A program made the translations under genes and the position numbers. This document shows, piece by piece, positions 22,118-34,627 of a stretch of DNA of 64,000 nucleotides (position 1 is its first letter; the number at the start of each line of letters is the position of its first letter). Origin of the DNA: Ophioceras dolichostomum (lineage: Eukaryota; Ascomycota; Sordariomycetes; Magnaporthales; Ophioceraceae); contig PYST01000105.1 in NCBI GenBank assembly GCA_003049485.1, positions 1 to 64,000 on the forward strand, given 5' to 3'. The notes under the pieces were generated by a model. The model did no database searches. It was not told the DNA's origin and worked only from the letters and a program-made list of their open reading frames with translations.

Positions 22118-23312
22118 TTACCCGCTTGGGTGGTCCGGCAGAGAACCCCAAACCCCGTGCAAGCCAAGTGTTAGAAATTTCGGGTCATTGTCGATGCGCT
22201 CCCTAATGGGTCCGGCCTTGAGCTCCTCGACGTTCCAGTTTGCCTTCACGAAGCGGCCATGCAGGAAGCCGGCCTCGGTCGACGCGGCCCAGACTGAGAA
22301 CTGGCCACCAAGATCGACTAGGAAGCAATGCGTTAGGGGCGTCTGTCTCTTCACTGTCTACGCACTCGGGATGAACGGAAAGAGAGATCGAGAGGAGGGA
22401 GGTAGTGTCGAATGTGAGAGAGGGAAAAAAAAGAGAAGAAGGGGAGTGTGCTAACTTACCGCTGTCGTACTGGACTTCAATCTTCTGACCAGCTACCTCG
22501 AAACCCCACGGCTGCATTTGAGCGCCCTCCTGGGTGAACCTGGTATACATAAGCCCGGGGCTGTAGTTGATGATTTGCATGTCGCCGGCGGGCACGTCGG
22601 CTGCGATTTGCTGAACGAGCATGGCGCCTGCGGCCTTGGTCACGCTGTAGCTCCGGTTCAGGGGCATGAAGAAGCCGATGGCGTGGGTCGAGTTGTTGAC
22701 GAGGAACTAGTTAGTGAGATTAGCTAAAATTCTCCGTCCTTCCACGGGGCTGGCATTGGCGTACAGCAGGCTGATGAACTGCTGGAAGGGTCGAAAAGCT
22801 GCTGCCATCGCACGTACCAACTGCCGCCCCTTCTCCTTCCCGGGCTGGTTGTAGAAACGCTGGGAGAAGCTGAGCGGATGGGCAACGTTGACCTTCAGGT
22901 CCCTAATAAGGTTCTCGTGGGGAACGCCCAGGATGCCGCCGGTGGTGATGGCCCCGGCGACGAGCACGAGCACGTCCACCACGACGCCCTCCTCGGCGAT
23001 CGCTGCCCACAGCTCCCCAACGGCCGCGTCGTCTGCGGGGTGGCACACGCGGCCCTGGAACTTGGTCGCGGGGAACTCGGCGCCCAGGGCCGCGGCGGCG
23101 GAGGAGACGGCGTAGGCGTCCCGGCTGAGGATGATGACGGCCTTGGCGTCGGCCTGTGCGAACGCCTTCGCGGTGGCGTACCCGCTACCGTCCGGATCGG
23201 CGCCTCCCGTTAGAAGCACCGTTCGCCCTTTTTGCGAGAGCTCCGGCCGGGTCGGAGAGATGGCCGGGTAGGGCTCAGAGTAGTCGGCTTCGGTGAGGTT
23301 CATGACCTTCAT
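22118..23312 (-). CDS. Short-chain dehydrogenase/reductase (SDR)
   Basis: Exons 23312-22818, 22706-22460 and 22317-22118 give about 313 aa. Introns start GTACGT and GTAAGT; the last has a CTAAC branch site before TAG. The cofactor-binding turn is TGGADPDGSG near residues 35-44, a variant of TGxxxGxG that suggests NAD(P)H binding. The catalytic YSVTK (YxxxK) follows an NNS segment near the start of exon 2. Downstream, PGLMYT matches the usual SDR Pro-Gly after the active site. It resembles the fungal branch of SDRs that begin with an ELSQKGRTVLLTGG-type segment; the substrate is unknown. The start lies 17 nt from an assembly gap, so promoter sequence is missing and an upstream exon cannot be excluded. 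Confidence 0.88.
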
Positions 23313-23329
23313 GATGGGCAGTTTTTTTT

Positions 23330-23380
23330 NNNNNNNNNNNNNNNNNNNNNNNNNNNNNNNNNNNNNNNNNNNNNNNNNNN
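23330..23380. other. Assembly gap (51 N)
   Basis: A run of N directly follows a poly-T on the plus strand, at the promoter of the SDR gene. True length and content are unknown. Confidence 0.99.
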
Positions 23381-24181
23381 GATGTAGAGACAGGGGTGTG
23401 GGGATGCGAATTTGATAGCTCTCTTAGGATGCAGGACAGAACAGAGGAGCAGGCACTTCACCACAGCGCCGAGGCCGCTGTTTTATACAAGTTCGCTTCC
23501 CACACGGACAGGAAATGTCCTACCGTTAGTTTGTAAGCTTGCCGATGCCGTCTTTGGGGATCTCCGCCGTCTCCTCGCAAGCGTCCGCGAACCCACCGCC
23601 AAACTACCGCAGACTTTCCGCAGACCTTCCGTGTAACTTCCGCTCCATCCCTACCCGTCACATGCCAAAGTACGCGGATGGGTTCGACAGGTAGGTAAAA
23701 ACGATACCGACCTAGCCTAGGTACCTGTGTAGGGGGTGAGGTAGTAGGTAGGGAGATAGCGCAATGGTAGGAAAGTATGACGAATTCCGCTGGCTTTCGG
23801 ACCGTCTTAGAGCATGTCTTCAGGGGAAGGTGGTCGATGGAAAATGCGTCCGGCTTCAAGCTTCCCGAGAGCTCGACACGATTGACACCACAGTAAAGGC
23901 CAAACAATTGAAGCCGAGATTTCTCGGGCGAAAGAACGGAAGCACAATATATGTACCTAGACAAGTGCTCCGTGCGCTTGTTACGACCAAACTAGGAGCT
24001 TATGTGCGTTGAGGCGGCTCGGACATGATGCAATAGTTCGTAAGGATGACGGTCCTAGCGGGGATCCAAGAGCCGCAATATGCCCACTCCAGGCGCGCTC
24101 CACGGGGATCTGACGTGGGAATAGTGACACTCGTGCACCTTATTCTTGTGCAACGTCCGGAGTCAGACATCATTGATCGAA
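23381..24181. other. Intergenic after the gap
   Basis: No recognisable gene. It holds CCTAGGTACCTG near 23717 and leads into the transcription-factor pseudogene. Confidence 0.45.
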
Positions 24182-25330
24182 TCATGTCAGTTGCGGTGTC
24201 TTCTTTGCCCAGGGGTCAGAGGCAAAAGGCATATGCGGGCTGCATGCACCAAGCGCAAGCGCAGTTGTGACAAGCAGCTGCCGGCATGCGAGCGTTGCAT
24301 CGAACGCGATATCGACTGCGTATGTCCGTCGCCCAAGCGGCAGCGGCGCCACCACTTCCCCCATGAAGATGGGACTTCCATCACTGCATAGGAGTTCACA
24401 CCGCTTGAGGCGGCTATACCTTCCTCGGCGTGTCTGTCAGGCGACTTTCCACGGGGAAATGTGAGCGCCGACGTCGCTGCGGCGGCCTAAGGTGGCACCG
24501 GCAGCGGCAGTGATCTCGGCCTTGTCAGCTTGGGCGGTGGTACATTCCCAGTCAGCGGCTTCTCCATAGGACAGGCAACGCTCCCCATGCCCCTCCTGCC
24601 CGCCATCACGGCGACAAGACCAGAGGAGGACGAGGCCGAGAATCAGCATACGGCGGCGCAAGACGGCCGAAGCAACATCGCAGCGGCAGCAGCAGCAACG
24701 GCAACGTCACTATCATCGTCCTCAACCGACTTCAGCACACCATCGCAGTGGTTCCTATCGGCCGACACATGGGAGGTCGTGCATGGCTACAACCCCTATG
24801 TGCCACCACTACATATGTCCATGACGAACGCCTTCATCGACGGCATCCGGTCCATGCTTGCGCGAGTGGACAACCACGGCCTCCAACGGGTTCATCCACG
24901 CGCAGCTGTGCCGCTGGGTCATGCCGCCGGCCGTGAAGCACGCCTTCGCTGCCCTCACGACGTACTTTGCACGCACAGTCGCGACCGAGGACACGGCGCC
25001 GCAGATCGTCAAGGACGGCACCGCGGAGCTTCTCACCCCCACGCAGCACCCAGCAGAGCCCCTACATCCCCCCACTGCCTACTACCCTACCAAGCAGTCC
25101 TCCTCTTCGACGGCGGGGTACGACTCACTATGCGGAGGGGTCTTTGGGAGGGAGGTGGCGGCTGCTGCTGGCCGAGTCGCCCGGTCTGCGGTTCTTTTCG
25201 AGTCTAAAGCCTGATGGGCTGATCCCGTCGTACCGGCGGCGTGCGTGGATGGGTTTGCGTGGCATATGTTTCCTATTGTGCTTGCGGACGATAGGATGGG
25301 GACGGGTGTGCAGAAAAGATTAATTCATTG
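24182..25330 (+). pseudogene. Degraded Zn2Cys6 transcription factor
   Basis: In one frame, about 24230-24340 encodes most of a Zn2Cys6 cluster: C-x6-C-x6-C-x2-C-x6-C, including SCDKQLPACERC, with a basic linker after it. The first Cys is missing (Arg in its place). The same frame then meets TAG at 24389 and TAA at 24488. After that, protein-like sequence continues but jumps frame: FIDGIRSMLAR at about 24830, NGFIHAQLCRW in another frame from about 24890, PYQAVLLFDGG back in the first frame near 25085, then AESPGLRFF and GFAWHMFP in further frames to about 25330. This is the layout of fungal regulators with a C-terminal regulatory region, broken by at least two stops and three frameshifts. No intact product is expected. 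Confidence 0.75.
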
Positions 25331-27453
25331 TCCAGCGTTCGGCGTTGGCATGATAGGACCGGACTACGGCTCCATATCCGGGCTGCTCCGAAGCTCCGAC
25401 CGTCCACTGGAGCCGAGAGGGACGGCCGAGTCAAGCGGGGTGCTCCGCTGCTTGGCATCTGGATTCCCCTAAGAGGGCCACGCAAAGTCATACAAGCCTG
25501 TTGATGTTCTTGGAGCCTATTGGTCGTGGATATGGAAGCCGAAGCAAACAAGTCCCTCCCTCCCTTCGAATTCTGTATCATCGCGTGAATGATCCGAAGC
25601 CTTCGTTCGAAAAGGGAAGAATATCGAGAGCTGATATTATAATTATCTGAAGATTGGGTGATATCAGGAAAGGAAATGCTTGGGAAAAAAAATATCGTCG
25701 CCAACAACGCTGTGCAGATTTCTTTTCGTTTGTCTTGTTTTCTTTCCTTCTTTTGTCGCCCACCGAGACATGACTGATTCCCAAAATAGCGCGGCATCCT
25801 CCCCACGTTTTTCCCTTTTTGGGGGGTCCTGCTGAAAACTTGCCGTAATGGGGTTAGCCGGCCTCGAGTCGAAATACAGGCGCAGGCAGAGACAGCAAGA
25901 GAAGTGCCAATCCGGGATCTTCCTTCATCCATGTTCCATCATCTGGCGTTGTCTCCAAACCCCGGAAACATGTATCATCCATCTCTCTAGCTGGACTTTT
26001 TGCTGTTAGGTTGTTTGATGTTTTTGGAATTGTCGGGACGTTCGGTCAGCCCTCGAACGAACATAGCTTAGGTACCTACTGTATATTGCTCCAGCCCATT
26101 CGAGGAGGGGCGAGAAGGAACAAACCAATTCAAAAGCCGATGAAGTACCTATGATGTTCAGCGAGTCCCGAAATCTGATTTGCCAGACAGCCACAGATTT
26201 GCCACTTCAATGACCGGTTCGTAGCAGCAAAGCCCATGTTGCTCGGTGGGAGCGACTCCAGAATGAGTGAGGGGGGGATCTACACCCTGAGAAGGATCTT
26301 CGTACCCCTTACCCCACTCGGCACCTCAACCCACTAAGACCGCCGTCGGGTAAGGATACAGGGGCTTGACGGGCTCTTCACCTGTCACGAGAACCCCGCA
26401 CGCTGAGCGGAGCGCAGCTATGCAAGGCACTTCCATCTACACCCTCGAACTCTTCCACGAAATGTTTTCTCAACATCATAGACAGCAGCGGCCTCTTTTG
26501 GAACTCAACGTCGAGATGGCTTCCATACCTCGGAGAAAAGCTCCATCCTGGAACAAAACAACGTTGGCTGCACTGATGACAACGGACGGGAAGTAGGCTA
26601 TGGTAAAATCATGTTGTCTCGAAACTTGCAGCTTGAGCTGCAGCTGTGATAGACGCCAGGTAGTGTGTATCATCAACCACCTTGTTTAGTTTTCCTGGAA
26701 TATCTTCGGTACCACCCACCATGTCAGCAAACTGCAGGATGCCTGTGCTTCGGTTGATACCAAGATGGCAAGGTTTGTCAAGCTCGCACGGCCTGTGTCC
26801 GCACCCTTGTCGCCGTGCTCTGGGACACTGGGATGGTAACGGAGAACCGAATAAAACAGTGCGCATCTCCCCTCTCCCATTCTTCCTCTGCCGCCTCGTC
26901 GCAGCATGAGAACCGGTAGGTGGGGTTTCGTTTTCATCCAGACTTGATGTGAGAGGACTCAAAACACCAGACGTCCGAACCCGACAAGAAGCACAATCGA
27001 ATCCCAAAGCGAATGCTTTTCTGGCGGAAGAACCCTTCTCTGCTTTTTCCTCATTCGAATCATTCTATTCTCCCCCGATTTGGCCACTGATCTTTTCCTC
27101 CGCGAAGCTATTGAGTCTCGATCATCATTGTTGATTGCCCCTTGCGCTCCGGAATATCCGAGTCTGTGCTGTTTGAGAAGACGCACAGAGGTACTCAGGG
27201 AAGTTGTGTCACAGAAGGACGCCACCTCAGCGAGAATCGCACCCGTCAATTCTGGAAACCCAGGATCGAATTTAGTCCCGCGACACCTTCGACGAAAAAG
27301 CTGGTCCTCTAATCCCTCTTCCATCTCCTCCACACTGGTGTTTTTGCGTCGTCGCCGTAGTCGCAACGGGTATCTATCAGCTAGTAGCATACCTTCCCAT
27401 ATAGCTAGAACTCCTCTGAAGCTCAGCAGCAACACCGGCAAACAACAGCAACA
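25331..27453. other. Intergenic, promoter of the Zn2Cys6 gene
   Basis: No supported gene. A perfect TAGGTACCTA lies at 26069-26078. The last 400 bases are the likely promoter and 5' leader of the gene at 27454. Confidence 0.5.
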
Positions 27454-29858
27454 ATGGGTCGCGCCCCGACAAGTGGCAACTGCCACACCTGCCGCATGCG
27501 GCGCGTCAAGTGCGATCGCGGCAAGCCCACTTGCGAGCGCTGCATCAAGGCCGGGTACGAGTGCAAGGGGTACGAGACGGTGCTGCGGATCCAGAGCCAC
27601 TCGGTGGTCGCCGGCGCGAAACCCGGCACGGCGCGGCTGGCCAAGATCCAGACCGTGTCGTCCTTCCCAACATCCGGACCCGACGACGGTGGCGGTGCCA
27701 GGGCCAAGAAGCAGCTGGTGCGCACAAAGCAAGCCGCGGCTCGAGCAGATGGCGGGGTCATGGTCACGACCATGGCCCTGACAGAACGACGCCGGAACCA
27801 ACCGCACTACTCAGACGGCAGCAGCCACAGCTCTCGGTCTCGCACCGGTCGCGAGAGCTCCGAGAACTCGTCCACGGACGGCACCGGCCACTCGTCGCCG
27901 CCGCCAGAGCTGTCCCTCGAGGGCTTCGTCGACGACATCGCCTTCTCGTACTTCTTCCACTCGTACGGCTGGATCAACATGCACAGCATCCTGCTGCAGG
28001 ACACCTCGATGCGCGACACCCTCACCGACGGCATGGGACAGGACAGCCTGCGCGCGCTGTCGTACGGCCTGCTGGGCAAGGACCGACACATCCAGAGCCT
28101 GCAGTCGCAGGGCGCGAAGCTGTACGGCAGCACGCTGCGGAAGCTCCACGCCAAGCTGTCGACCCAGAACAAGGACCAGCTCGCGGCCTTGATCAAGCCC
28201 ATTGCCATCATGGGGTCGTACCTGATCTCGGTCGAGAACGACCTGCGCTTCACCCACCACCGCGGCCTGTGTCGGATCATCGAGTACTGCGGGCCCGAGT
28301 ACTTCCAGTCGCCGTCGCTGCTGCCCGTTTTCGATTCGTGCCGTCTGACCATTGTAAGTGGTGGCCTCACGTGCCCAGGTGGCCTCGAGATAGAATCCAT
28401 GTATACTAACCCAAGCTATCAAACCATCAGATCTCCAATTGCATCGTCCGCCGCACCACCACCTTCCTCTCCCAAGAGAAATGGAAAACCGTCCCATGGG
28501 ACCGCGCACCGCACCTCAAAAGCTGGACCAGCAAGCTCCTCGACCTCATGACCGACATCCCCAACCTCATCGACGCGGTGCTCAATGTGATGGTTGGCCG
28601 CGTCACCTGGGCCAACGACAACTACCGAGGCGAATCCCCCGTCGGACCTGAGGTCGTGCCCGCCCTTCAGGAGCGCGTTGAGGTCATCAAGGAGGGCCTC
28701 GCCAACTGGCGCATCGAGTGGGAGTCGGCCTACCCGGAAACGGGCTCGAAAATCCTCGCCTGGTCCTTCAGCCTCGCCGAGCATGACGACTACCGGCCGG
28801 GACTACAGGGCTTCGTCGGGCCAGACGTATACAACTACTCGCTCCTCTCCCCCGTCTCGCCACCTCCCTTCCTCTCCAACGAACCCTCCACCTTCAACCA
28901 GATGCAGGACGTCGCGCTCTACACGACGGTCCTCGTCTGGGCCGCGCGCCTGACGAAGTACCTCGCGGGCGCGGCGGTCGACCAGGCCAACATCGACTTC
29001 TACAACACGTCCTTCTTCACGACGTGCACGTGCTGCACCTCGAAGCTCGCGGACATGTGCGACACCGTCCCGGACTCGGACGCGGACGTCCTGCACGTGT
29101 CCGTCACGGACCCGGACATGTCCTGGAACTTCAACGCGGCCCGCATCGCCGTCGCTCCCATCAAGGTCTCCCTGGCGGACAACAAACCCATACCCATCAT
29201 CCCCATCGGGCCCCACCCGCCCGAGCCGAACCCGGAGGCGGAGCTCGAGGAGGAACGTCGCCAGGCGCAGCTGCGACACCAGCATCAACAGCTCGACCAG
29301 CTCATCGCCACCTCGAAGGGCTTCAGCACGAGCGCCAGCACCGGCACCGGCAGCAGCAGCAACAACAACAACAGCAATAACGACAACGGAACCATCAGCA
29401 CCGGCGGCCACCGGCCCCCACCGCTCAACACTACCGCCACCACATCAACAACAGCCCTGCCAACCTCCTCCTCCACCTCAACCACAGTCCTCAGCGGCAG
29501 CGCCAGCGGCGCCAGCGGCGCCGGCGTAGCAGCATCAACCCTCTCCCTCCTCCCCTCCCCACCCGCCTCAGCCGGCTTCCCCCAAACCGTGGCGGCGCGC
29601 AACCCGCGCCCGCCCATGCTCCTGCCGGGAGACGTGCGCTTCTCCTCGCAGCTGCGCATCCTCTCGTGGCTGACCGACCGCCTGCCGGCCAGCCGGCCGC
29701 AGGTGCTGTCCACGCTCGCCGCCATCGGGCTGGGCCACTGCGGGCACGACGTGCGGCCGCTCGACGGGCTGAGGAGCGTGGCGGACGTGGTGGCGAGGAC
29801 GCTGTTCAGCACGCAGTTTGAGGGGGCGGATAATATTTTGTTGAGGCGGTATCGGTGA
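27454..29858 (+). CDS. Zn2Cys6 transcription factor
   Basis: Exons 27454-28353 and 28431-29858 give about 775 aa. The 77-nt intron is GTAAGT...CAG with an ACTAAC branch site. The N-terminal binuclear zinc cluster has Cys at 10, 13, 20, 27, 30 and 37, spaced C-x2-C-x6-C-x6-C-x2-C-x6-C, so it should bind DNA in the nucleus. A basic Ser-rich linker follows. From about residue 155 a long helical part begins (GFVDDIAFSYFFHSYGWINM), typical of the fungal-specific regulatory domain seen in this class, and continues to about 575. A Gln/Asn/Ser/Thr low-complexity insert spans about 600-710, and a conserved-looking C-terminus ends in LLRRYR. Targets are unknown; no biosynthetic cluster sits beside it. 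Confidence 0.9.
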
Positions 29859-31004
29859 TTACCTACCTACCTACCTAGATACCTATCGATCGCGATAAAA
29901 ATTAGGGAGGGGGAGCATCAAAAGTGAGGTGAGAATGAAAAGAGAGGAAGAAGAGAAGAAAATAACAGTATGCGTGAAGCAAGGGAGAAAGTGGGGGAGA
30001 GGTGGAATGTGGGAAGCAAGAAGGGCAAGGACCTGGGACTGGACGGTTGAGTTTGGATGCCTGCCTGCCTGCCTGCCTGACCGACTCCTTTTGGATATCA
30101 CGATGATGATGACGAACGACTGTTTTATTATCTGTTTTTGCTCTTGTACACGATTTGGGCTGGCTACCTAGGTATTTGCTTTGCTGCTGTCTTGTGTATG
30201 GTGCGACGAATGAACAGGCGAGAACATGGGCAGAGGGAGAGTGAGCAAGCAACGCGAAGGATTACGATCTATGTTTCCCAGTAACAACACTGCGGCGACT
30301 GGGGTGAGAATGATGGATGGAGTTGTTTGGATGATGAACGGTATCTTGAACACTTGCCTCCCTACGTACGCTATTGTTTGGCCAGTCTTTACCTGTTGCT
30401 TCTTTTGATAGGATGTACATGTACTTGGGCACACAGGCGTGCTCTGCATCGCCTTCTGGGGTTCAAATCAAGGCTGTGTGATGTTAGGACGTGCTGTCTA
30501 CTGGGCTGGATCTCTGTGATATCACAAGTGCGATGCGGCCATGTACTGGCAGTTTTGTGGCAAGAGATCTTCGTGAGAATCATGAACAGCTCAGAGCCGT
30601 TCCCCTTCTCCAGTCCTCGCCTAGACGAGATCGATCGATGGCTTTATCACCCAAGCCGAGGCCGAGCTGGCTATTCATTGCAAACGTCGTCCGTGAAGTA
30701 TAACAAGTCGGCGCCGTATTTGGACATAATTTCAAGCTATCTAGGATAGGCGTCTTGCCTACAGGACGGATCTATCATATAGGGAGGTATATGTACATCT
30801 CAGTCACCCTCCATCCCCATCCCCTACATGCTGAAAATGCCGAACCGAATATCCCCAATAAAGATGCCAAAAACGATATGCCTAGGTACCTTATTCCCTT
30901 TCCAAAGTGTTCGATCCTATTATGCTATCTCCACACGTGTGGTAGTCATGATTTGTCACTGTCGTGTTCCCTCCGTCGTCACCCCGACCCCTGTGCTAGA
31001 TATT
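29859..31004. other. Intergenic between convergent genes
   Basis: 3' flanks of the Zn2Cys6 gene and RAD5. It holds a (TACC)4 repeat just after the stop at 29860-29875, a (TGCC)5 repeat near 30058-30079, and CCTAGGTACC at 30881-30890. No gene seen. Confidence 0.6.
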
Positions 31005-34000
31005 CTAGCTCAGAAGCTCCTTGATATCCTCGATCCTCGCAAGCTTCTTCTCAGCATCAGTCATCATCCCGAGAGAAGTCGCACTACCATAGAAGAAAAA
31101 CAACTAGTTAGCAAAGCGCAGCCACGGTCCACCCGTCCCTTTTTTCCCCCTCTCTCTGTCGCAAGGCTGGGTAGGTACCTAGGAAGTGGGTGAAGGGGGA
31201 GAGACAAGATCAACAACAAAAAAACTCACATAAACTTCTTCCTCTCCTGCACCCTCAACATCCTCTCCTCCACGCTCTCCTTCACGATAAACCTATAAAC
31301 CTTCACCTCCTCGTCCTGCCCCATCCTGTGCACGCGGTCGATCGCCTGCGCCTCGACCGCGAAGCTCCACCACGGGTCCATCATGTACACCCTCTTCGCC
31401 TGCGTCAGGTTCAACCCCACCCCTCCCGCGCGCAGGCTGAGCAGCAGCACCGTGAACCCGGCGGAGCGCCTGAACTCGTCCAGCACGGCCGCGCGCGCCC
31501 TCTGCGCCATCGTGCCGTCCAGCCTGAGGAACCGGATGTTGGCGCGCGAAAGCGCCGGCTCGATCAGCGTCATGAAGGACGTGAACTGGCTGAACACCAC
31601 GGACTTGATGCGCGGGTGCTGCCGGCGTAGCGCGCGGAGGTGCGAGACGAGCGCGACGACCTTGGTGGAGGAGTGGTTTGCGCCTAGGCGCTGGAGGCTG
31701 ATGCGCGGTTGTTGCTGGAGGGGCTGGCCGCCACCTCCACCTCCGAAGAGCGCCGTCATCTTGTTGGAGTCGTCAACAGGCTCGTCGTCGTGCCGGACGA
31801 CCTCGAACAGGTCGCGCTCGTTGATGGGCTCACGGCAATGCACGCACCTGGGCACGCGGTGGTGGTCCGTCTCGTGCTTGATGTAAGCTTGGATGCACTT
31901 GCGGCACGTCGAGTGCCAGCAGCCCGTGACCGTCTGGTCGATCATGGGCTCCTCGGAGCAGATGGGGCACTCGCTGACGGCCTCGTCACGGATCTGCTCC
32001 AGCACATGCGCGCCAAACGCATTAGCGTCAGCCGGATCATCCGTGCTCGCCGTGAAGCGCTCCAGCAGCGACGCGAGGTCCATGTCGTCCGCGAACCCGG
32101 ACGCCGCATCCGCCGCCGCGCCGGCCTCCTCCTCGTCGGCGACGATGTCCCGGTTGCGCACGAGGATCGGGTGGCAGCACGACTGCCGCAGCCGGAGGAT
32201 CTGCGCGAAGATGCTGGTGTACGCCTTCATCACCGTCCCGGCCTCGACGTTGGCCTGGAACGCGCTGCGGGCGCGCAGGAAGATGTGGTCGTAGACGGCG
32301 CGCTCCGTCTTGGAGAGCTCGACGTCGACGATCTCGACCGTCTTCGGCGGAAGGTCCACAAGGGGCTGGCCGGCGGGCGTCTTCATCTCCTTGGTCCGCC
32401 TCATGACCAGCGGCTCCAGGACCGTTTGCACCACGTCCAGGGCCCGCATGAAGTCCTTCGACTCGAACGGCACCGTGATGAAGGTGCGCCAGAACGAGAA
32501 GTTGTTCCAGGGCTCGACGCGCAGGAACCGCACCAGGCTGAACAGGTCCTCCAGCCGGTTCACGATGGGCGTGCCGGTCAGCACCCACCTGTGGTCGGCG
32601 CTGAGCTCGTAGCATGCCTTGGCCGTCTTGGACTGGCGGTTCTTGATGCTGTGGGCCTCGTCGAGGATGACGCGGAAGAAGTTGACCGAGAACAGCCCGC
32701 TGTGAGCCTCACGCCCGCTCTTGGAGGAGGTGATCTGCCCGAATTCGGAGAGCACAATGCCGTAGCTGGTGATAAGGACGTCAGGCGCCGTGGCAGGGCT
32801 GGAGCAGAGGGCAGCCAGGTTGGTACTTTTCTCCGTGCCATAATACACCATCGACTTGAGCGTGCCCTCCTTTGAAGCATTTTCTGCCTCGCTTTGCCAC
32901 TGTGTAAGCAGCGACATGGGTGCAACCACCAGCGTAGTGTAGGGTGCGGGAACGACGGATCCTGCGCCGCCGAGAGGCAGGCGTTGGAGTTCGTTGATGG
33001 TTGGTAGGCTCTTCACTCCCGCCAGAGCCGCCACCGACTTGTGCGTGTGGATCAAGCTCAGCATCTGTATCGTCTTACCCAGACCCATCTCGTCAGCCAG
33101 AATACCCCCTAGGCAATGCTGCTCCTGTACTGGGAACTCCAAAGAAAGCTCGCCCGAGTAAGGATTGATGTAAAAATTAGGCTGGTCCGCTACTTGGGGC
33201 ACGTCGTTGTCGTTGAAGTCCTTTGTAGGCCATTGGTATTCCTCCCAAAGAGGATGCATCGACGCCTCCCGGTTTTTGTTCGTCTCGTCCCTCTCTTTTG
33301 CAAGCATCCAGTGAAGGGACTGCTTCTGGTACGGTCGGAGTTCCATGGCGAAAGAATCGGCTGGCTCGGCCTCTGGCGTATTAAAATCGAACGACTGCGC
33401 CTTCTTGTAAAGCGCGTCAAGTTGGTCCTGCTCCAGTTCTTTGCCGTCCTCGGCGTCCGACGGAGACGACGCCGGGTCGTCACCGGTCGGCGTGCCTCGT
33501 TGAGCCTCTCGTTGAGCCTCTTTCTGCTTTTCCTCTGCCATTTTTGCGGCGTCGAGCAAGCCCTGACGCGAGTGAGATGCAGCAGCCTCGTTTATCCTTG
33601 TGGGCTGCAGGTTGATCTCCTGGAATACCCTAACAAGAGCCACCTGGCGCAGGCGGAGGTTCCGCTCTTCCTCGGTCTCCTGCTCTTCAAACATGCCCGT
33701 TTTCCGATCCGTGGACTGAGGAGCCTTCCGAACGAAAGCCTCCCCCAAAAGAGAGCACCTCAGCTGGAGGAACACCGTGTCGTTCGTCCGAAGTCTCTCA
33801 GGAGCATAGACGCATGTGCCCTCGAACCGGCAAACGCGTTGGTCCATCAGGGTCGAGACCCAGTTCGCCGTGTCTTTCGCGAGCCGACCGAGTTCAGAGC
33901 CGTTTCTGTCGCAGAATCTGACGATCACGTCAACGCGTTTCGCTGCAGCCGCACTGATTCGTAGACCGCCAATGTTTGCCTTGCCGCCCCTGGCCGGTTT

Positions 34001-34627
34001 TGGCAGCTGGATCTTCTGGCGCTCGATCCTGACCACGTCGCCGCTCTTGAGCAGGTTCAAGCCGCTTCGCGTTGCCCATCCCTCGACCCCGAACGCCCCT
34101 ACGTATCGGGCTTCCGGCATACCCCTTTTCAGGATAGGCACTTCGAGCTGAAGGGTTGCGGTGGCGTCTGGAGGCTTCGGCGCGGCTCTCTTAACCCCGC
34201 CCAGAAGCTGCATCGGCTTGGACTGAGATTTCTTCCAGGTCCCGTCGAAGTACATATTGACTGCTCGTTCTATATTCGCGCCACATTGTTCCCGAATGAT
34301 CTGGAGGATACTAGAATCGACCTTGTCGCCGACGAATGCTTCGAAGGTCTCCTGGTCAAATCCAGCCGGTTCCGTTCGCGTTTGTGTCGTCGTCGTTTCC
34401 GTCTGGGAGGGTGGCAGCGGCGCTGAGCGATTCGCGGCATCTTGGACGGGCTGGTCCGCCAGAGGTACTCGACTAGATGCTTCTTCCCTAACGTGGGACG
34501 GGAAAGTCGAATTCGGATGCGGTACCGGGCTCGATCCTTCAGCAGTACTGCTCGTGTCCTCGTCGTCAGAGTCGAAAAATCGGCGCTTCTTTGCAGGAGG
34601 AGCTTCATTTTCTGAGTAGTCCATCAT
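31005..34627 (-). CDS. RAD5: DNA repair helicase / ubiquitin ligase Rad5
   Basis: Exons 34627-31230 and 31083-31005 give about 1158 aa. The short last exon supplies the ending IATSLGMM...ELLS expected for the family; without splicing the protein stops right after KKFM. A helical UBA-like stretch lies at about 95-130 and a HIRAN domain (3'-end binding) at about 160-270. The SNF2 helicase core follows: Walker A ADEMGLGKT at about 509-517, DEAH at about 654, LTGTP at about 681. A C3HC4 RING finger spans about 886-932 (CPICSEE...CVHC). The helicase C-terminal lobe ends with the RVHRMGQ motif near 1100. Rad5/HLTF polyubiquitinates PCNA with Ubc13-Mms2 and remodels stalled forks. It shares a promoter with the NDUFAF6-like gene. 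Confidence 0.95.
31172..31181. repeat. TAGGTACCTA palindrome in a RAD5 intron
   Basis: A perfect decamer palindrome inside the 146-nt last intron of RAD5, one of three perfect copies in the window. Confidence 0.8.
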
